From: Verrucomicrobiota bacterium
GTDB lineage: Bacteria; Verrucomicrobiota; Verrucomicrobiia; Opitutales; Opitutaceae
Direction of reading: 5' to 3'
Assembly (NCBI GenBank): GCA_016235555.1
Contig: JACRKC010000005.1
Span: 1-64,000 of the forward strand
Length of the DNA stretch: 64,000 nucleotides
Shown: positions 49,929-60,476 of the stretch, piece after piece
Layout of the letters: each line of letters begins with the position of its first letter
Position numbering within the stretch: position 1 is the first letter of the stretch
Notes under the pieces: generated by a model
Told to the model about the DNA's origin: nothing
The model's database searches: none
Seen by the model: only the letters and a program-made list of their open reading frames with translations
Program-made: the position numbers and the translations under genes

Positions 49929-51728
49929 ATGTCCGTTGAGCCAACCGACTCGAACGCCGCCACCACGCCACCCGCTGCCCCCAGCGACTTCGTCCGCGAC
50001 ATCGTCGCGCAACACGTCGCCGAACAGCGCTACCCGCGGATCGTCACGCGCTTCCCGCCCGAGCCCAACGGCTACCTCCACATCGGCCACGCCAAGTCCA
50101 TCTGCCTGAATTTCGGCCTCGCCCGGGAAAACAACGGCGTGTGCCACCTGCGCTTCGACGACACCAACCCCGCCAAGGAGGACATCGAATTCGTGGAGTC
50201 CATCACCGCCGACGTGCGCTGGCTCGTCGCCGGCTGGGCCGACCACTGTCTCGGTTTCAAGCCCAAGGGCACCCACCCCGCCCTCGCCACGCATAACGGC
50301 CAACCCGATTTCTACCTCGCGTCCGTCCCGCCGGACGCGCCCCACGCCGAGCCCTTTTTCGCCAGCGACTACTTCGACGCCCTGCACGCCTACGCCGTCG
50401 AGCTGATCAAGCGCGGCCGGGCCTACGTCTGCGACCTCTCGCCCAAGGAGACCGAGGAATATCGCGGCGCGCCCGACAAACCCGGTCGCGAATCGCCCTA
50501 CCGCCACCGCTCCGTCGCCGAGAATCTCGATCTCTTCGCCCGCATGACCGCGGGCGAATTCCCCGACGGCGCGCGCACGCTCCGCGCCAAAATCGACATG
50601 GCCTCGCCCAACGTCTGGCTGCGCGATCCCCTGCTCTACCGTATCCGCCACCTCCCGCACTATCATGCCGGCGACAAGTGGTGCGTCTACCCCCTCTACG
50701 ACTACGCGCACTGCCTCAGCGACTACCTCGAGGGTGTCAGCCACAGCGTCTGCTCGCTCGAGTTCGTCCCGCACCGCGCGCTCTACGACTGGATTCTCGA
50801 AAACCTCGGTCTGCCGCGCCCGCTCCCGCGCCAATACGAATTCGCGAAACTCGTCCCCACCTACACGCTCCTCAGCAAGCGCAACATCCTCCGTCTCGTG
50901 CAGGAGAAAGTCGTCGCCGGCTGGGACGACCCGCGCCTGCCCACTCTGTCCGGCCTCCGCCGCCGCGGCATCCCCGCCAGCGCCATCCGCAAGTTCGTCA
51001 TCGGCGTCGGCGTCACGACGTTCAACAGCGTGACCGACATCGCCGTCTTCGAGCACGCCGTCCGCGAGGAACTCAACGCCTCCGCGGCCCGCCGCCTCGC
51101 CGTCCTCAAGCCGATCAAGCTCGTCCTTACCAACCTCGCCGCCGGCGAGACCGTCGAGTGCCTCGCCACCAACGATCCACAGAGCGAGCAGCCCACCACG
51201 CGCAAGATCGCGCTCACCCGCGAGGTGTTCATCGAGAGCGACGACTTCGCCGAAGTGCCGCCGCCGAAATATTTCCGCCTCAAACCCGGCGGCGAGGTGC
51301 GCCTGAAATACGCCTGCATCATCAAGCTCGATGAAATCGTGAAGGACGCCACCGGCGCGATCACCGAACTGCGCTGCACCGCGCAACTCGACACGCGCTC
51401 CGGCCAGCCCAACGCCGACAAGAAAGTGAAGGGCACCATCCACTGGGTCAGCGCCACGCAATGTCTCGACGCCGAGGTGCGCCTCTACGACCGCCTCTTC
51501 AACGTCGCCGAACCCGGCGCGGAGGACGACTTCATGAAGGTGGTGAATCCTCACTCGCTCGACGTCGTCACCGCCAAGCTCGAGCCGTCTCTCGCCGCCG
51601 CGACACCGGCCGATCGCTTCCAGTTCGAACGCCTCGGCTACTTCGCCCTCGATCCAGTCGACAGCCAGCCCGGCAAACTCGTCTTCAATCGCACCATTTC
51701 ACTGAAAGACACTTGGTCAAAGCGGTAG
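49929..51728 (+). CDS. glnS: Glutaminyl-tRNA synthetase, with insertion
   Basis: A 599-residue class I synthetase charging tRNA-Gln directly. The HIGH motif (PPEPNGYLHIGHAKSI, about residues 43-58) and the KMSKS equivalent LLSKR are present, with the GlnRS-specific RFDDTNPAKEDIEFVESI and two anticodon-binding beta-barrels at the C terminus. Between VRWLVAGWADHCLGFKPKGTH and FASDYFDALHAYAVEL there are about 35 extra residues relative to the E. coli enzyme, which is consistent with the longer total length (554 in E. coli). The stop codon TAG is supplied by the first bases of a family G repeat arm. Confidence 0.94.
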   Translation: MSVEPTDSNAATTPPAAPSDFVRDIVAQHVAEQRYPRIVTRFPPEPNGYLHIGHAKSICLNFGLARENNGVCHLRFDDTNPAKEDIEFVESITADVRWLVAGWADHCLGFKPKGTHPALATHNGQPDFYLASVPPDAPHAEPFFASDYFDALHAYAVELIKRGRAYVCDLSPKETEEYRGAPDKPGRESPYRHRSVAENLDLFARMTAGEFPDGARTLRAKIDMASPNVWLRDPLLYRIRHLPHYHAGDKWCVYPLYDYAHCLSDYLEGVSHSVCSLEFVPHRALYDWILENLGLPRPLPRQYEFAKLVPTYTLLSKRNILRLVQEKVVAGWDDPRLPTLSGLRRRGIPASAIRKFVIGVGVTTFNSVTDIAVFEHAVREELNASAARRLAVLKPIKLVLTNLAAGETVECLATNDPQSEQPTTRKIALTREVFIESDDFAEVPPPKYFRLKPGGEVRLKYACIIKLDEIVKDATGAITELRCTAQLDTRSGQPNADKKVKGTIHWVSATQCLDAEVRLYDRLFNVAEPGAEDDFMKVVNPHSLDVVTAKLEPSLAAATPADRFQFERLGYFALDPVDSQPGKLVFNRTISLKDTWSKR

Positions 51729-51760
51729 GGAGGGTCTGTGACCCGCCCTGGCTTGGCCAC
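51724..51760. repeat. Family G repeat, single arm at the glnS stop
   Basis: GGTAGGGAGGGTCTGTGACC followed by CGCCC, the left arm of the element at 28361. The glnS stop TAG is inside GGTAGGG. The right arm is missing. Confidence 0.65.
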
Positions 51761-51781
51761 CCCCTTTCCGCCTCGCCGCCT

Positions 51782-52456
51782 ATGGACGATCCACTTTCCA
51801 TCCTCTCCGCGCCCGAAGCCCGCGTGCTCGGCGCGTTGATCGAAAAAGCGATCACGACACCCGACTACTACCCGCTCTCGCTCAACGCGCTCACCAACGC
51901 CTGCAACCAACTCTCGAACCGCGAGCCGGTCGTCGCCTACGACGAGACGACCGTGGTTCGTGCGCTCGACAGCCTGCGCGACAAGCGTCTCGCCTCCCTC
52001 TACGCCGGCGCCGAGAGCCGCGTCGCCCGCTACAAGCACACGATCACCGACGCCATCCTGCTCACGCCCGCCGAGGTCGCGCTGCTCTGCGTGCTGCTGC
52101 TCCGCGGCCCCCAGACGCTCGGTGAACTGCGCACGCGCACCGAGCGGCTGTTCAAATTCGACACCTTGCCCGAGGTCGAAGAGGCCCTCAACGCCCTCGC
52201 CACCCGCGCCCCCCAACCGCTCGTCGCCAAACTCCCCCGCGCGCCCGGCACCAAGGAGTCGCGCTACGCCCACCTGCTCTGCGGTCCGGTCGATGCCGCG
52301 TCGCCCGAGACGCCTGTCGCTCCCGTGTCTGGGCCGGTCGTGGCGCAGGTCGCGGATGATCGTGTCGTGGCCCTCGAACAGGAACTCGCCGCGCTTCGCG
52401 CCGAACTCGCCGGCCTCCGCGCGGACTTCGCGGCCTTCCGCCGCCAGTTCGACTAA
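51782..52456 (+). CDS. YceH family (DUF480) protein
   Basis: A 224-residue cytoplasmic protein of the YceH/DUF480 family: two winged-helix domains starting with the conserved LSAPEARVLGALIEKAITTPDYYPLSLNAL and continuing LTPAEVALLCVLLLRGPQTLGELR, LPRAPGTKESRYAHLL. The C terminus is a coiled coil (ALEQELAALRAELAGLRADF). The function is unknown; a DNA-binding role is likely from the fold. Start ATG at 51782 begins the conserved region. It lies between glnS and an ion channel gene on the same strand. Confidence 0.88.
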   Translation: MDDPLSILSAPEARVLGALIEKAITTPDYYPLSLNALTNACNQLSNREPVVAYDETTVVRALDSLRDKRLASLYAGAESRVARYKHTITDAILLTPAEVALLCVLLLRGPQTLGELRTRTERLFKFDTLPEVEEALNALATRAPQPLVAKLPRAPGTKESRYAHLLCGPVDAASPETPVAPVSGPVVAQVADDRVVALEQELAALRAELAGLRADFAAFRRQFD

Positions 52457-52468
52457 CCCCGGCCTCCC

Positions 52469-53227
52469 ATGCTTCGGAAATTCCGCCTTATCGCGATCCT
52501 GCTCCTCATCAGCCTGCTCGGCCCCACCTGGGTGTTCTGGATGGCGGAGCACGGAAACAACCCCCGGATCGAGACCTTTGGCGACGTGCTCTGGTGGTGG
52601 TTCGTCAGCTCCACCACGGTCGGCTACGGCGACATCGCACCCGTCACCGTCTACGGCCGCCTCGCCGGCGTCGTCACCATCGTGATCGGCGTTTATTGCT
52701 ACACCAATTTCATCACCATCACCGCCGATTCGCTCCACGGCCTGACCAACCAGCATCGTCTCGGCACCGCACAGGTCACGGCCCGCGACCACGTGATCAT
52801 CTGCGAATACACGGCCTTCGCCGACGAGTTGATCCAGGCTTTGCCGCACTATCCGGAGCTGGCGCGCCGGGAGGTCGTGATCGTCACGGATCTCGTGCAG
52901 GTGCAACCCTACCCGCAGCACCATTTCGTCCGCGGCGTGCCCATCAGTCCCGCGGCCCAGCGGCAGGCCGCGATCGAGTTCGCCGCATTCATCTTCGTTT
53001 TCGCCAACATCCGCTTCGTCGATCCCGATCTCAAGACGCTGCACACCGCCGCCCGCGTGCGGCAGCTGGCGCCCAAGGCGAAGATATTCGTCGAGCTCAA
53101 CGATCCGGCGCATGAGCTGGCGCGGCACCTCGGCGACAACGTCGCCATCCTGTCGAGCCGGGAAATGCTCGGCTCCGTGATGCGCGACCGCACCATCGAC
53201 CTGTCGGCGCATATCGCGCGGGTCTGA
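52469..53227 (+). CDS. Potassium channel protein with TrkA-N-type domain
   Basis: A 252-residue two-helix ion channel subunit. The first helix (residues 7-25) and second (about 64-85) flank the pore with the selectivity filter TTVGYGD (residues 49-55). The C-terminal ~150 residues are an RCK/TrkA-N-like Rossmann domain beginning RDHVIICEYTAFADELI, where the usual GxGxxG loop is replaced by CEYTAF, so nucleotide binding may be altered. It forms a tetrameric K+ channel in the inner membrane. It begins 12 bases after the yceH stop and is probably co-transcribed. Confidence 0.88.
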   Translation: MLRKFRLIAILLLISLLGPTWVFWMAEHGNNPRIETFGDVLWWWFVSSTTVGYGDIAPVTVYGRLAGVVTIVIGVYCYTNFITITADSLHGLTNQHRLGTAQVTARDHVIICEYTAFADELIQALPHYPELARREVVIVTDLVQVQPYPQHHFVRGVPISPAAQRQAAIEFAAFIFVFANIRFVDPDLKTLHTAARVRQLAPKAKIFVELNDPAHELARHLGDNVAILSSREMLGSVMRDRTIDLSAHIARV

Positions 53228-53807
53228 GCGTCGCCAAGGAAACCCTGATTTGATCGGGCCTTTGTCCCCCGCCAACCGCAGGTGAGGCACGGCGGTTGCC
53301 GCGCTGGTGGCATGATCCACCAAACCAGTTTTGCCCACGCGGAGTTCGCCGCCAAGAAGAAGACCACCCGCCGCGAAGCGTTCCTCACCCGCACGGAGGC
53401 AGTCACTCCATGGGCAGGCTCCTGGCGGTCATCGCACTCTGCCACCCCACGGGCGCGCGGCCGGCCGCCGCCCGGCCCGGAACGCATGCTGCGGGTCTAA
53501 TACCAAGGGCGGTTGATATTTGGAGGTGAGCCGTAGGTCGGGCCTTACGCCCGACCCCCGTCCGCCTGTAGCGCATGTCTATCTTCGCAACCGAAAAATC
53601 CAAAATTCCTGTGACGTTGGTATAAGATATCGGGGCCCGGCGAAGAACGGGCATCAACTCCACACCCTCGTTGGTCTGGCCAACGTGCTCATCGCGCCGC
53701 GAGCACGCGCGGCGCGCGTGAGCCCCGGGGCGCCCGCGGCCGCTGCCCACCCGGAAAACCGCCGGTTTGGCATTGTTCAGCGCTTCCCTGAAAAACGGTC
53801 CGCGCAC
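53228..53807. other. Spacer between the K+ channel gene and tRNA-Thr
   Basis: A 580 bp region without a gene that I can support. It holds the family F-like element at 53497-53630; the rest shows weak inverted repeats only. Confidence 0.65.
53497..53630. repeat. Element related to family F
   Basis: The ends TAATACCAAGG and the complement of GTGACGTTGGTATAAG (matching TAATACCAACGTCAC at 14660) bound a GTAGGTCGGGCCTTACGCCC hairpin. The ends match family F, the interior does not. Confidence 0.55.
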
Positions 53808-53883
53808 TGGAGCCAACAGTCGGAATTGAACCGACGACCCACGCTTTACGAAAGCGTTGCTCTACCAGCTGAGCTATGTTGGC
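53808..53883 (-). tRNA. tRNA-Thr (anticodon CGT)
   Basis: A 76-base cloverleaf on the minus strand. Acceptor GCCAACA/TGTTGGC, D-arm GCTCAGCTGGTAGAGC, anticodon arm ACGCT-TTCGTAA-AGCGT with anticodon CGT (reads ACG), T-arm GTCGG-TTCAATT-CCGAC, discriminator T, and an encoded CCA. The acceptor, anticodon and T stems pair perfectly. An insertion sequence starts 158 bases upstream. Confidence 0.95.
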
Positions 53884-54041
53884 GCTCGTGGAAATAGCGG
53901 AAGAAACCGGCCGACCCATTGAGAGCAAGCTTCAATTGCGCAATCTCTTGATCTCTCGATCGCCACCCGACGGGCGGCCGGTTCCTGGTCGATCAGGTCG
54001 TTCCGGCCGGACGCCTCGTCGAACCGCCTCGGCCAGCGCCC

Positions 54042-55543
54042 GGGCGCACATCAGTTATTGGATGGGCCGATTGGTGCTGAGTGGGGAAAGAGCAGATGCC
54101 AACGGCCGTTGCGACGGAACGTCTCCAAGCACAGGAGTGCTTCGTCGCCGGATTGGGTCCAGAACTGGCCCGGACGCTTGAAGCGGCATTGATACTGGCG
54201 GCAGGTCGACTCCATGGCGCCGCTGCCGAGCGGTTCGCCCCGCGCTTTCGCGGTGCCGTAGTCGAGGCGCGCGCGATTTGTTTTCAGATACTCGATTTCA
54301 CGGTCGAGCTGCGCCCCTGCCTCGCCTTCCAGGCGCGGGCGCAGCTCCTCGAGTTGCGTGATGACCGCGCAACCGTCGTCGGCTTTGAGCTTGGCCAGGA
54401 GCGGCTCGACCCAAGCACGCGCGGCGCTCGCGTCGTCGGGGTGCAGCGTGCGCGCCACCGTCCAGAGGTGTTCGCTCACGTGATAGAAGTCCACGCGCTG
54501 GCGCGCGCCGGGGAAGCGATCACCGGCGAGCTTCCAGATCCACACCGCCCCGTCGGCCACGATGAGCACTTCGTTGGTCCGCCCAAGTCCACGCCGGCTT
54601 GCTTCCGCCCAGAGCTGTTCCCGCAACGCCTCGATGCCGCCGCGGGTCATCACGTAACCGCGGCTCAAGATCGTGGCGCGCCCACTCGCGGTCTCCCCGC
54701 GGTGCCCAAGCCGAAAACAGGTGCCGCCGTAAACCCAGTGCCAGCGTGGCGGCTCCTCGCCCTGCGCGCGCTTCTGCGCACTGTGGCCCCAATCGTCTCG
54801 CTCCCGGATGTTCCACGCATCCAGCTCGATCACCAGCGTGAACGGCTCCAGCGCCAGCTGCATTTGCAGGTCGCGGTCCTGCTGGACGCGCCCTGCCGGC
54901 CCGCTCATTGGCTGGTCCAGGCTCGCACGTTTTTCCTGCGCGCGCCGGCCTTGCTGGCGTGCCTGCCGGCCCAGTGTCGCCGCGGAGATCTTCGTGCCCA
55001 CCAGCCGTTCCACCACTTGCTCCGCTTCCGCCGCGGGCATCTTGCTCACCGTCAACGCGGCGATTTCCTGCACCGCGGGCGACTGCGTGCCTTCGGGCGG
55101 CAGGCCCAGCGCCACATCGGCGGGAAACCGCCACTTGTGGCAGCGCCGGCAATAGCCCCGCGCCCGCGCCACGCGAATCTCGCCAAAACGCGTCTGAATC
55201 GTCGTGCCGTGGCCGCCGCTGCTGCGATGCAGCGGCTGCCTGCACACCGGGCAACGCGGCGGCACCGCCGCCGCCTTGGCTTGCGCGGCTTTCTCCAGCA
55301 TCTGCCGCAGCAACTCGTGCCCGCCGCTCAACAACCGCTCTTCCAGGTGCCCCAGATTCTCCTCGGCACAGTGCACGCACCGCTGCATCCGCTCCGCCAG
55401 CCCCAGCCATTGGGCCTCACCGTCTTCGGGCAAAAGCGCGACCGCTGCCGCGGCCGCACTCGACTCCTCCATCGCCAATGTCGACGTCGTCATGCGCCTC
55501 AGCTTACTGGAGGCCCCGCCTGCTCAAAAGCTGATTTGCGCCC
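54042..55543 (-). mobile_element. ISKra4-type insertion sequence
   Basis: The terminal inverted repeats are visible: GGGCGCACATCAGTTATTG at the left and, reverse-complemented, GGGCGCAAATCAGCTTTTG at the right. The single ORF reads leftwards and its stop codon lies in the left repeat. A CCCG flanking both ends could be a short target duplication if the ends are GGCGCA. It lies between tRNA-Thr and the membrane TPR gene and appears intact. Confidence 0.85.
54051..55493 (-). CDS. ISKra4-family transposase
   Basis: A 480-residue transposase. A zinc-finger region lies in the N-terminal third (CPVCRQPL, then CRRCHKWRFP, about residues 81-127); then LVIELDAWNIRERDDWG, LIVADGAVWIWKLAGDRFPGARQRVDFYHVSEHLW and the C-terminal LGSGAMESTCRQYQCRFKRPGQFW, all characteristic of ISKra4 transposases, with DDE-type acidic residues. 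Complete and apparently functional, with intact terminal repeats around it. The long plus-strand frame over the same region is antisense and not real. Confidence 0.88.
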   Translation of the reverse strand: MTTSTLAMEESSAAAAAVALLPEDGEAQWLGLAERMQRCVHCAEENLGHLEERLLSGGHELLRQMLEKAAQAKAAAVPPRCPVCRQPLHRSSGGHGTTIQTRFGEIRVARARGYCRRCHKWRFPADVALGLPPEGTQSPAVQEIAALTVSKMPAAEAEQVVERLVGTKISAATLGRQARQQGRRAQEKRASLDQPMSGPAGRVQQDRDLQMQLALEPFTLVIELDAWNIRERDDWGHSAQKRAQGEEPPRWHWVYGGTCFRLGHRGETASGRATILSRGYVMTRGGIEALREQLWAEASRRGLGRTNEVLIVADGAVWIWKLAGDRFPGARQRVDFYHVSEHLWTVARTLHPDDASAARAWVEPLLAKLKADDGCAVITQLEELRPRLEGEAGAQLDREIEYLKTNRARLDYGTAKARGEPLGSGAMESTCRQYQCRFKRPGQFWTQSGDEALLCLETFRRNGRWHLLFPHSAPIGPSNN

Positions 55544-55610
55544 CCGGCGCCCTCGACGTCATCTCCGGGCTTTCCTCAGCCCGGCGTTTGCGCGACACGT
55601 AGAGCAAGTC

Positions 55611-57862
55611 ATGGTTCATCCCCCCGCCAGTCAGCTCAAAGCCCGCATCTGGCTGGGCGCCTTGCTGCTGGCGGCCGCGCTTGGCGCGGCTTACGCGCGG
55701 ACGCTCGGCGTCCCGTTGCTGCTCGATGATATCGGGAGCATCGGCGAGAACGCCTCCATCCGTTCCCTCTGGCCATTGTGGCCCGTGCTCGATCCTCCCG
55801 CCGAATACTGCACCGCCGGGCGGCCTCTCCTCAGCCTGAGTTTCGCCCTCAACTACGCGGTCGGCGGCCGCGCGGTCTTCGGCTATCACCTGGTCAACCT
55901 GCTGATCCACCTCGGTGCCACCTGGCTGCTCTTCGGTTTGGTGCGGCGCTTGTTGGCCGCCCGGCGGACCCCGGCCGGTCCGCATTTCCATGCGGAACCG
56001 CTCGCCGGCGGCATCGCCCTGCTCTGGGCGTTGCATCCGCTGCACACCGGCACGGTGACCTATCTTTCCCAGCGGGCGGAATCGCTCATGGGCCTGTGCT
56101 ATCTCGCCACCGGCTATTGCCTGGTGCGGGCAGCGAGTTCGGTGCGGCACGCTCGCGCCTGGCAGGGGCTTTCAGTGCTGGCATGCTGGCTGGGCATGAC
56201 GGCCAAAGAGCCGATGGTAACCGCACCGTTTCTGATCTTTGTTTTCGACTGGGCGCTCGTCGCCGGCTCCCTCGCCGAAATCCGCCGCCGGCGCACCGGA
56301 TACCATGCGGGCCTCGCCGCCTCGTGGCTCCTGCTCGCCGCCTTGATGGCGACCTCCGACTTGGGATCGCGTGGCGTCGGCGCCGGGTTCGGCGGACTCA
56401 CCCCCGGCCAATACCTGGCCATCGAAACCGGGGTCGTCGCCGACTACCTCGCGCTGGTTCTCTGGCCGGCGTCCCTGGTTTTCGACTACGGTCCGGATGG
56501 CTGGCTGGCACTCGCCTTCCCCTCCGGGCGCACTGGGTTGGTCCTCGCCGCCGTTCTGGCCGGAGCGATCACGCTCTGGCGCCGCGGGTCGCGCCACTGG
56601 TGGTTCATCGCCGGCTACTTTGTGCTGCTGTCGCCAACTTCGAGTGTGGTGCCGGTCGCGCTCCAGCCGATGGCGGAAAGCAGACTGTATCTCCCGTCGA
56701 TCATGGTGGTCGCGCCGCTGGTGTTGTTCGCCCATCGCCTGGTGGGCCGGCGCGTCGTCGGCCTGCTCGTGGCCGGCGCACTCGCCGGCGGAGCCCTGAC
56801 CTTCCTCCGCAACGAAACCTACCGGGATCCGGCCGCACTCTGGCGTGACACCGTGGCCCAGCGCCCCGGGAACTCGCGCGCCCATGCGCAGCTGGCGCTT
56901 CATCTGGCCGGCGCACCCGGCCGGTCGGCCGAGGCGGAACAACACTACCTTGCGGCCCTTCGTCTCAATCCGACCGATCTCCCGACACAGATCAACTACG
57001 CCAACCTGCTCGCCCGCCTGCCCGGCCGGCGCCCGGATGCGATCGCGCGCCACGAGGCCGTCCTCCAAGCCGTCCCGGATCAGGCGCTGGCCCACAACGG
57101 CCTCGGCCTCCTGCTCGCCGAGATTCCGGGCCGTGAGGCCGACGCGATCCGGCACTACGAAGCCGCGCTCCGGTCGAACCCCGCCGATGCGGCCGTGCAC
57201 AACAACCTCGGCCTGCTGCTGGCGAAAATGCCCGGGCGTGAAACCGACGCGGTGCGGCACTTCGAATCCGCCCGGCACAGCGATCCCCATTTCGCCGCCC
57301 CGCACAACAACCTCGCCAATCTGCTGGTGCGACTGCCCGGTCAGGCCGCCGCGGCGATCCGACACTACGAGTCCGCCTTGCGCCTCGATCCCGCCTATGC
57401 CGCCGCCCACATCAATCTCGGCCTGCTGCTCGCGGCCACGCCCGGGCGCGAGCCGGAGGCCGAGCGCCATTTTCGCGCCGCACTCACCCTCGAGCCGATG
57501 CACCCGGAGACCCACTACAATCTAGCCAACCTGCTTTCCGCGGCCCCGGCCCGCCACCAGGAAGCGATCGCTCACTACGAGACGGCGCTGCGCCTGGCCC
57601 CTGCGCATGCCGCCGCTCACAACAACTATGGTCTGCTCCTGCTGCGGCAACCGGGCCAGCAGGCCGCGGCGATGAGCCGGTTCGAAGCCGCGGTCCGATC
57701 CGACCCCGCGCTGCCCGATGCCCATTACAACCTCGGAGTGATGCTGGCCGGCGTGCCCGGGCGACGGGCCGACGCCCTCGTGCACATCACGACGGCCCTG
57801 CGTCTGCGCCCCGGCTTCCCGGCGGCCCAGGACGCCCTGCGCCAACTGCAACCACCGCCGGA

Positions 57863-57866
<4 letters not shown>
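55611..57866 (+). CDS. TMTC-like multi-pass membrane protein with TPR repeats
   Basis: A 751-residue protein. The first ~390 residues form about ten membrane helices with features of the TMTC/DUF1736 type: PLLLDD near residue 35 in an acidic loop, YCTAGRPLLSLSFALNYAVGG and GYHLVNLLIHLG, and HPLHTGTVTYLSQRAESL. The C-terminal ~350 residues hold about nine TPR-like repeats with a period of about 35 and a recurrent PGR turn between the two helices (LPGR, IPGR, MPGR, LPGQ, TPGR). TMTC relatives in animals transfer mannose to proteins; by analogy this may be a lipid-linked glycosyltransferase, but the bacterial members are not characterised. ATG at 55611. Confidence 0.8.
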
Positions 57867-59089
<1,223 letters not shown>

Positions 59090-59219
59090 TTTCGCTCCCG
59101 CCAACGGCCGCGGGAGAACGTCGTGAAATGTAATCTTTTTAGTTGCATTTCAATAAAACCCGCCTTTCGTGCCTCCCCGTTAGTTCAACATCAAAGCATC
59201 CACCCGTCTTTTTCTCCCA

Positions 59220-59807
59220 ATGAAAACCAACCGCTCACTCCTCCTCGCCGCCGCGCTCGCGCTCGGCGCGTTCAACTCCGCGTCCGCCGCGGTCGAAACC
59301 TACGTGATCGACCCCGTCCACTCCTCGGTCGGGTTCAGCATCCGCCACTTCGTCAGCAAGGTGCCCGGCACCTTCACCAAGTTCGCCGGCACGATCGCCG
59401 TCGACCGCGCCAACCTCGAGCGCAGCCGGGTCGAGGCCACGATCGACGTCGGCTCGGTCAACACCGCCAACGAAAAACGCGACGCCCACCTCAAGTCGCC
59501 CGACTTCTTCGATTCCGCCAGATTCACCGGCATCGCCTTCAAGAGCACCGCGTGGAAGCAGACCGGCGACAACACCTTCGCCGTCACCGGCGACCTCACG
59601 CTCCACGGCGTCACCAAGTCCGTCGTGCTGAAGGTCAACCTGCTCGGCTTCGGCCCCGGCATGCAGGGCGCCCAGCTCTCCGGCTGGGAGGCGACCACCA
59701 CGCTCAAAAAGTCCGACTTCGGGATGGGCGGCCCGGCCATGCTCTCCGCCGCGCTCGGCGACGAGGTCGCCATCACCATCGCGATCGAAGCCGCGATGAA
59801 AAAATAA
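59220..59807 (+). CDS. YceI-family periplasmic lipid-binding protein
   Basis: A 195-residue protein with a signal peptide (residues 1-23, ending ASAA) and a single YceI lipocalin-like domain (YVIDPVHSSVGFSIRHFVSKVPGTF to the C terminus, with GDLTLHGVTKSV). YceI proteins bind isoprenoid or amide-type lipids in the periplasm and are often induced by stress or high pH. The gene is a single unit: a spacer relatively rich in A+T lies upstream (59128-59200) and a strong terminator follows. Confidence 0.92.
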   Translation: MKTNRSLLLAAALALGAFNSASAAVETYVIDPVHSSVGFSIRHFVSKVPGTFTKFAGTIAVDRANLERSRVEATIDVGSVNTANEKRDAHLKSPDFFDSARFTGIAFKSTAWKQTGDNTFAVTGDLTLHGVTKSVVLKVNLLGFGPGMQGAQLSGWEATTTLKKSDFGMGGPAMLSAALGDEVAITIAIEAAMKK

Positions 59808-59835
59808 CCGCCGCCGCCTGTTTTCTTCCTTTGCC

Positions 59836-59866
59836 AAAGACGGCCCGCTCGGGCCGTCTTTCTTTT
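59836..59866 (+). terminator. Rho-independent terminator of the YceI gene
   Basis: Stem AAAGACGGCCC/GGGCCGTCTTT with a GCTC loop, followed by CTTTT. It ends eleven bases before the next start. Confidence 0.9.
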
Positions 59867-59877
59867 GCGCGAACCGC

Positions 59878-60240
59878 ATGACCGCCGACGAACTCCAGAC
59901 CTTGATCGAAGACGCCACCGCCGACTACGCGCTCGGCGAGACCGAGGTCGCGCTGGCCAAGCTCGCCCGCGCCACCGCCGCCGCCCCCGACTCGTTCGAG
60001 GCCTGGCATGCGCAGGCCGAGATTCATTTTTCGCTCCGCCGGCTCGACGCCGCCCTCGCCGCCGCGGAGCACGCCCACCGCCTCCGCCCCGCCGATCTCT
60101 TCATCAACACCACCCTCTCCCGCATCTGGATGGAGCGCGGCGACAAGGCCCGCGCCGAGCACTTCGGCGCGCAGGCCAAGATCGCCAGCTGGAAGGACCA
60201 GCTCAAAAAACCGGCTCCGCCCGCCCCGCCCGCTCCCTGA
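59878..60240 (+). CDS. Small TPR-like protein
   Basis: A 120-residue soluble protein built of about three tetratricopeptide-type helix pairs (LIEDATADYALGETEVALAKL, FEAWHAQAEIHFSLRRLDAAL, INTTLSRIWMERGDKARAEHF) and ending in a proline/alanine tail (PAPPAPPAP). It is probably a protein-interaction module. No partner can be named; it is isolated between a terminator and a MITE-like repeat. Confidence 0.78.
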   Translation: MTADELQTLIEDATADYALGETEVALAKLARATAAAPDSFEAWHAQAEIHFSLRRLDAALAAAEHAHRLRPADLFINTTLSRIWMERGDKARAEHFGAQAKIASWKDQLKKPAPPAPPAP

Positions 60241-60265
60241 CCGCCCGCGGCGCTCCCGCCCACCG

Positions 60266-60406
60266 GGGTGTGACTCAAACTGAAGTCAGCGATTTGTAGC
60301 GGCGGTCTATGACCGCCGAACGAATGCCCTTGGCGCAACGTCGGCGGTCATAGACCGCCGCTACAGCCGAGCCATTCGAAAACTGACCTCAGTTTGAGTT
60401 GCACCC
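60266..60406. repeat. MITE-like 141 bp repeat, family C copy 2 (inverted)
   Basis: The reverse complement of this element matches 1426-1566 nearly base for base, including the asymmetric centre GCGCCAAGGGCATTCG and the length of 141 bp. The terminal inverted repeats (ACTCAAACTGAGGTCAG) are well kept. Confidence 0.92.
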
Positions 60407-60476
60407 CGCACACCGCTTGCACAGAACCGCCCGTTGACACCGCTCGCGCGCCACCCGTAACGTCCCCGTCCCACCT

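Noticed and set aside
52909-53529. Short frames between the K+ channel gene and tRNA-Thr
   Set aside because: No conserved motif, poor start sites and repeat-derived sequence; not supported as genes.
53690-55600. Genomic island attached at tRNA-Thr
   Set aside because: No integrase and no direct repeat of the tRNA 3' end was seen; the IS alone explains the local mobile signal.
54081-55610. Long plus-strand extension in front of the TMTC-like gene
   Set aside because: It is antisense to the transposase; the signal-like and conserved region starts at 55611.
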